A stretch of DNA of 64,000 nucleotides, taken from the NCBI GenBank assembly GCA_015057665.1, contig SVDY01000005.1, positions 62,001-126,000 of the forward strand, read 5' to 3'. The notes beneath the pieces were generated by a model, which saw only the letters and a list, made by a program, of their open reading frames with translations, was not told where the DNA came from and ran no database searches. The position numbers and the translations under genes are program-made. Positions 63,296-64,000 of the stretch are shown one piece after another; position 1 is the stretch's first letter; the number at the start of each line of letters is the position of its first letter. Origin of the DNA: Lachnospiraceae bacterium (GTDB taxonomy: Bacteria; Bacillota; Clostridia; Lachnospirales; Lachnospiraceae).

Positions 63296-64000
63296 ATGAA
63301 TTTTATCTTTTTATCACCTAACTTCCCAAAAACCTACTATAACTTCACACAGTGTTTAAAAAACAACGGTGTAACAACATTAGGTATTGGCGACGAAGCA
63401 TATGACAGCTTAGCTCCAGAATGTAGAAATTCCCTCGTAGAATACTACAAGGTAAGCAGTCTTGAAAATTATGACGAAGTTTATAGAGCAGTTGCTTACT
63501 TCACACACAAATACGGACGTATCGACTGGCTCGAAAGTAACAACGAATACTGGCTTTTAAGAGATGCACAGCTTAGAACTGACTTCAACATCAAAGGTCT
63601 TAACAACGACACAATCGACGGCATCAAGTATAAGAGCAAGATGAAAGAATATTACGCAAAAGCAGGCGTAAAAACAGCAAGATACCACCTTGTAACCAAT
63701 TTAGAAGAAGGTCTTGCTTTCATCAATGAAGTTGGCTACCCAGTTATCGTAAAACCAGATAACGGTGTAGGCGCAGCTGCTACATACAAATTAAAAAATG
63801 AAGAAGACGTACGCAACTTCTACAACAACGTTCCTGAAGTTCAGTACATCATGGAAGAATTCATCAATGGTCTTTTAGTTTCCTACGATGGTATCTGTGA
63901 TTCCAACAGAGACATCATTTTCGAGACAAGCCACTATTTCCCAGATCCAGTTATGGAAGTTGTAAACAACAACTTAGATATGTGGTATTACTCTAAGAAA
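63296..64000 (+). CDS. ATP-grasp domain protein, N-terminal part (runs off the right edge)
   Basis: 235 codons visible from the ATG at 63296 (SD AAGGGG). A preATP-grasp domain (about 1-110; MNFIFLSPNFPKTYYNF) is followed by the ATP-grasp part with KYKSKMKEYYAKAGVKTARY and PVIVKPDNGVGAAATYKL, where ATP phosphates bind, and YIMEEFINGLLVSYDGI. It joins a carboxylate to an amine or thiol using ATP; the acceptor is unknown. Closest in layout to carbamoyl-phosphate synthase-like and biotin carboxylase-like ligases of Clostridia. Confidence 0.88.
   Translation, partial: MNFIFLSPNFPKTYYNFTQCLKNNGVTTLGIGDEAYDSLAPECRNSLVEYYKVSSLENYDEVYRAVAYFTHKYGRIDWLESNNEYWLLRDAQLRTDFNIKGLNNDTIDGIKYKSKMKEYYAKAGVKTARYHLVTNLEEGLAFINEVGYPVIVKPDNGVGAAATYKLKNEEDVRNFYNNVPEVQYIMEEFINGLLVSYDGICDSNRDIIFETSHYFPDPVMEVVNNNLDMWYYSKK

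Overview
The window reads as chromosome of an anaerobic, low-GC Gram-positive bacterium of class Clostridia, most likely Lachnospiraceae. This is inferred from protein style and gene order: a fruR-fruK-fruA operon, a ylmH-sepF-yggS division cluster, radC-mreC-mreD-PBP2-minC-minD-minE-rodA-mgsA, mutS-mutL-miaA behind miaB, AcnX, an NSS transporter and meso-diaminopimelate dehydrogenase. Species cannot be fixed from the sequence alone. Almost every gene lies on the minus strand; the plus-strand genes are the encapsulin pair (1441-2637), ddh (58622-59611) and an ATP-grasp gene that runs off the right end.

Layout. 1-2.8 kb: a partial MATE efflux gene, a proteasome-beta-like Ntn hydrolase, and divergently from it an encapsulin nanocompartment operon (EncFtn ferritin cargo plus shell). 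2.8-7.8 kb: a PfkB sugar kinase and the fructose operon, with a striking 10-bp-phased repeat at its promoter. 7.8-35 kb: housekeeping runs, namely rpsO with a structured leader; proC, rluD, lspA, aroB; ylmH, sepF, yggS, a HlyD-like adaptor and a radical SAM gene; a small P-loop protein; a lipoprotein D,D-carboxypeptidase; mgsA, rodA, minEDC, a large PBP2, mreDC, radC; a methionine gamma-lyase family gene; miaA, mutL, mutS, miaB. 35-41.5 kb: a 520-bp intergenic stretch rich in inverted repeats, then AcnX small and large subunits with an Fe-S flavin enoate-reductase-like protein, an ArsC/Spx-like protein without cysteines, an alpha/beta hydrolase and a CPBP protease.

41.6-46.4 kb is an accessory, decaying region: a remnant of an ADP-ribosylglycohydrolase, a VWA protein, a macrodomain protein, a truncated YgjP-type metallopeptidase joined to a broken hipA behind hipB, an XRE/zinc-ribbon protein and a phosphoesterase. 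46.6-59.6 kb returns to core genes: dapF, a TraX-family protein, citrate synthase, a sirtuin, aroD, a polysaccharide deacetylase, efp, yqeG, trpS, an LtaS-like enzyme, an EndA-like nuclease and ddh. 59.6-64 kb holds an NSS transporter, a stand-alone reverse transcriptase preceded by a strongly structured ~125-nt RNA-like leader, a small protein with a possible degenerate nuclease fold, and the start of an ATP-grasp protein.

The two best candidates for something undescribed are the reverse transcriptase with its upstream foldable RNA (61264-62614), and the proteasome-like Ntn hydrolase with Ser1/Asp17/Lys34 geometry lying next to the encapsulin operon. A third is a long interrupted palindrome present in two copies 57 kb apart, each between convergent genes, with paired (compensatory) differences in the stem. 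No tRNA, rRNA, CRISPR array, insertion sequence or prophage was recognised.
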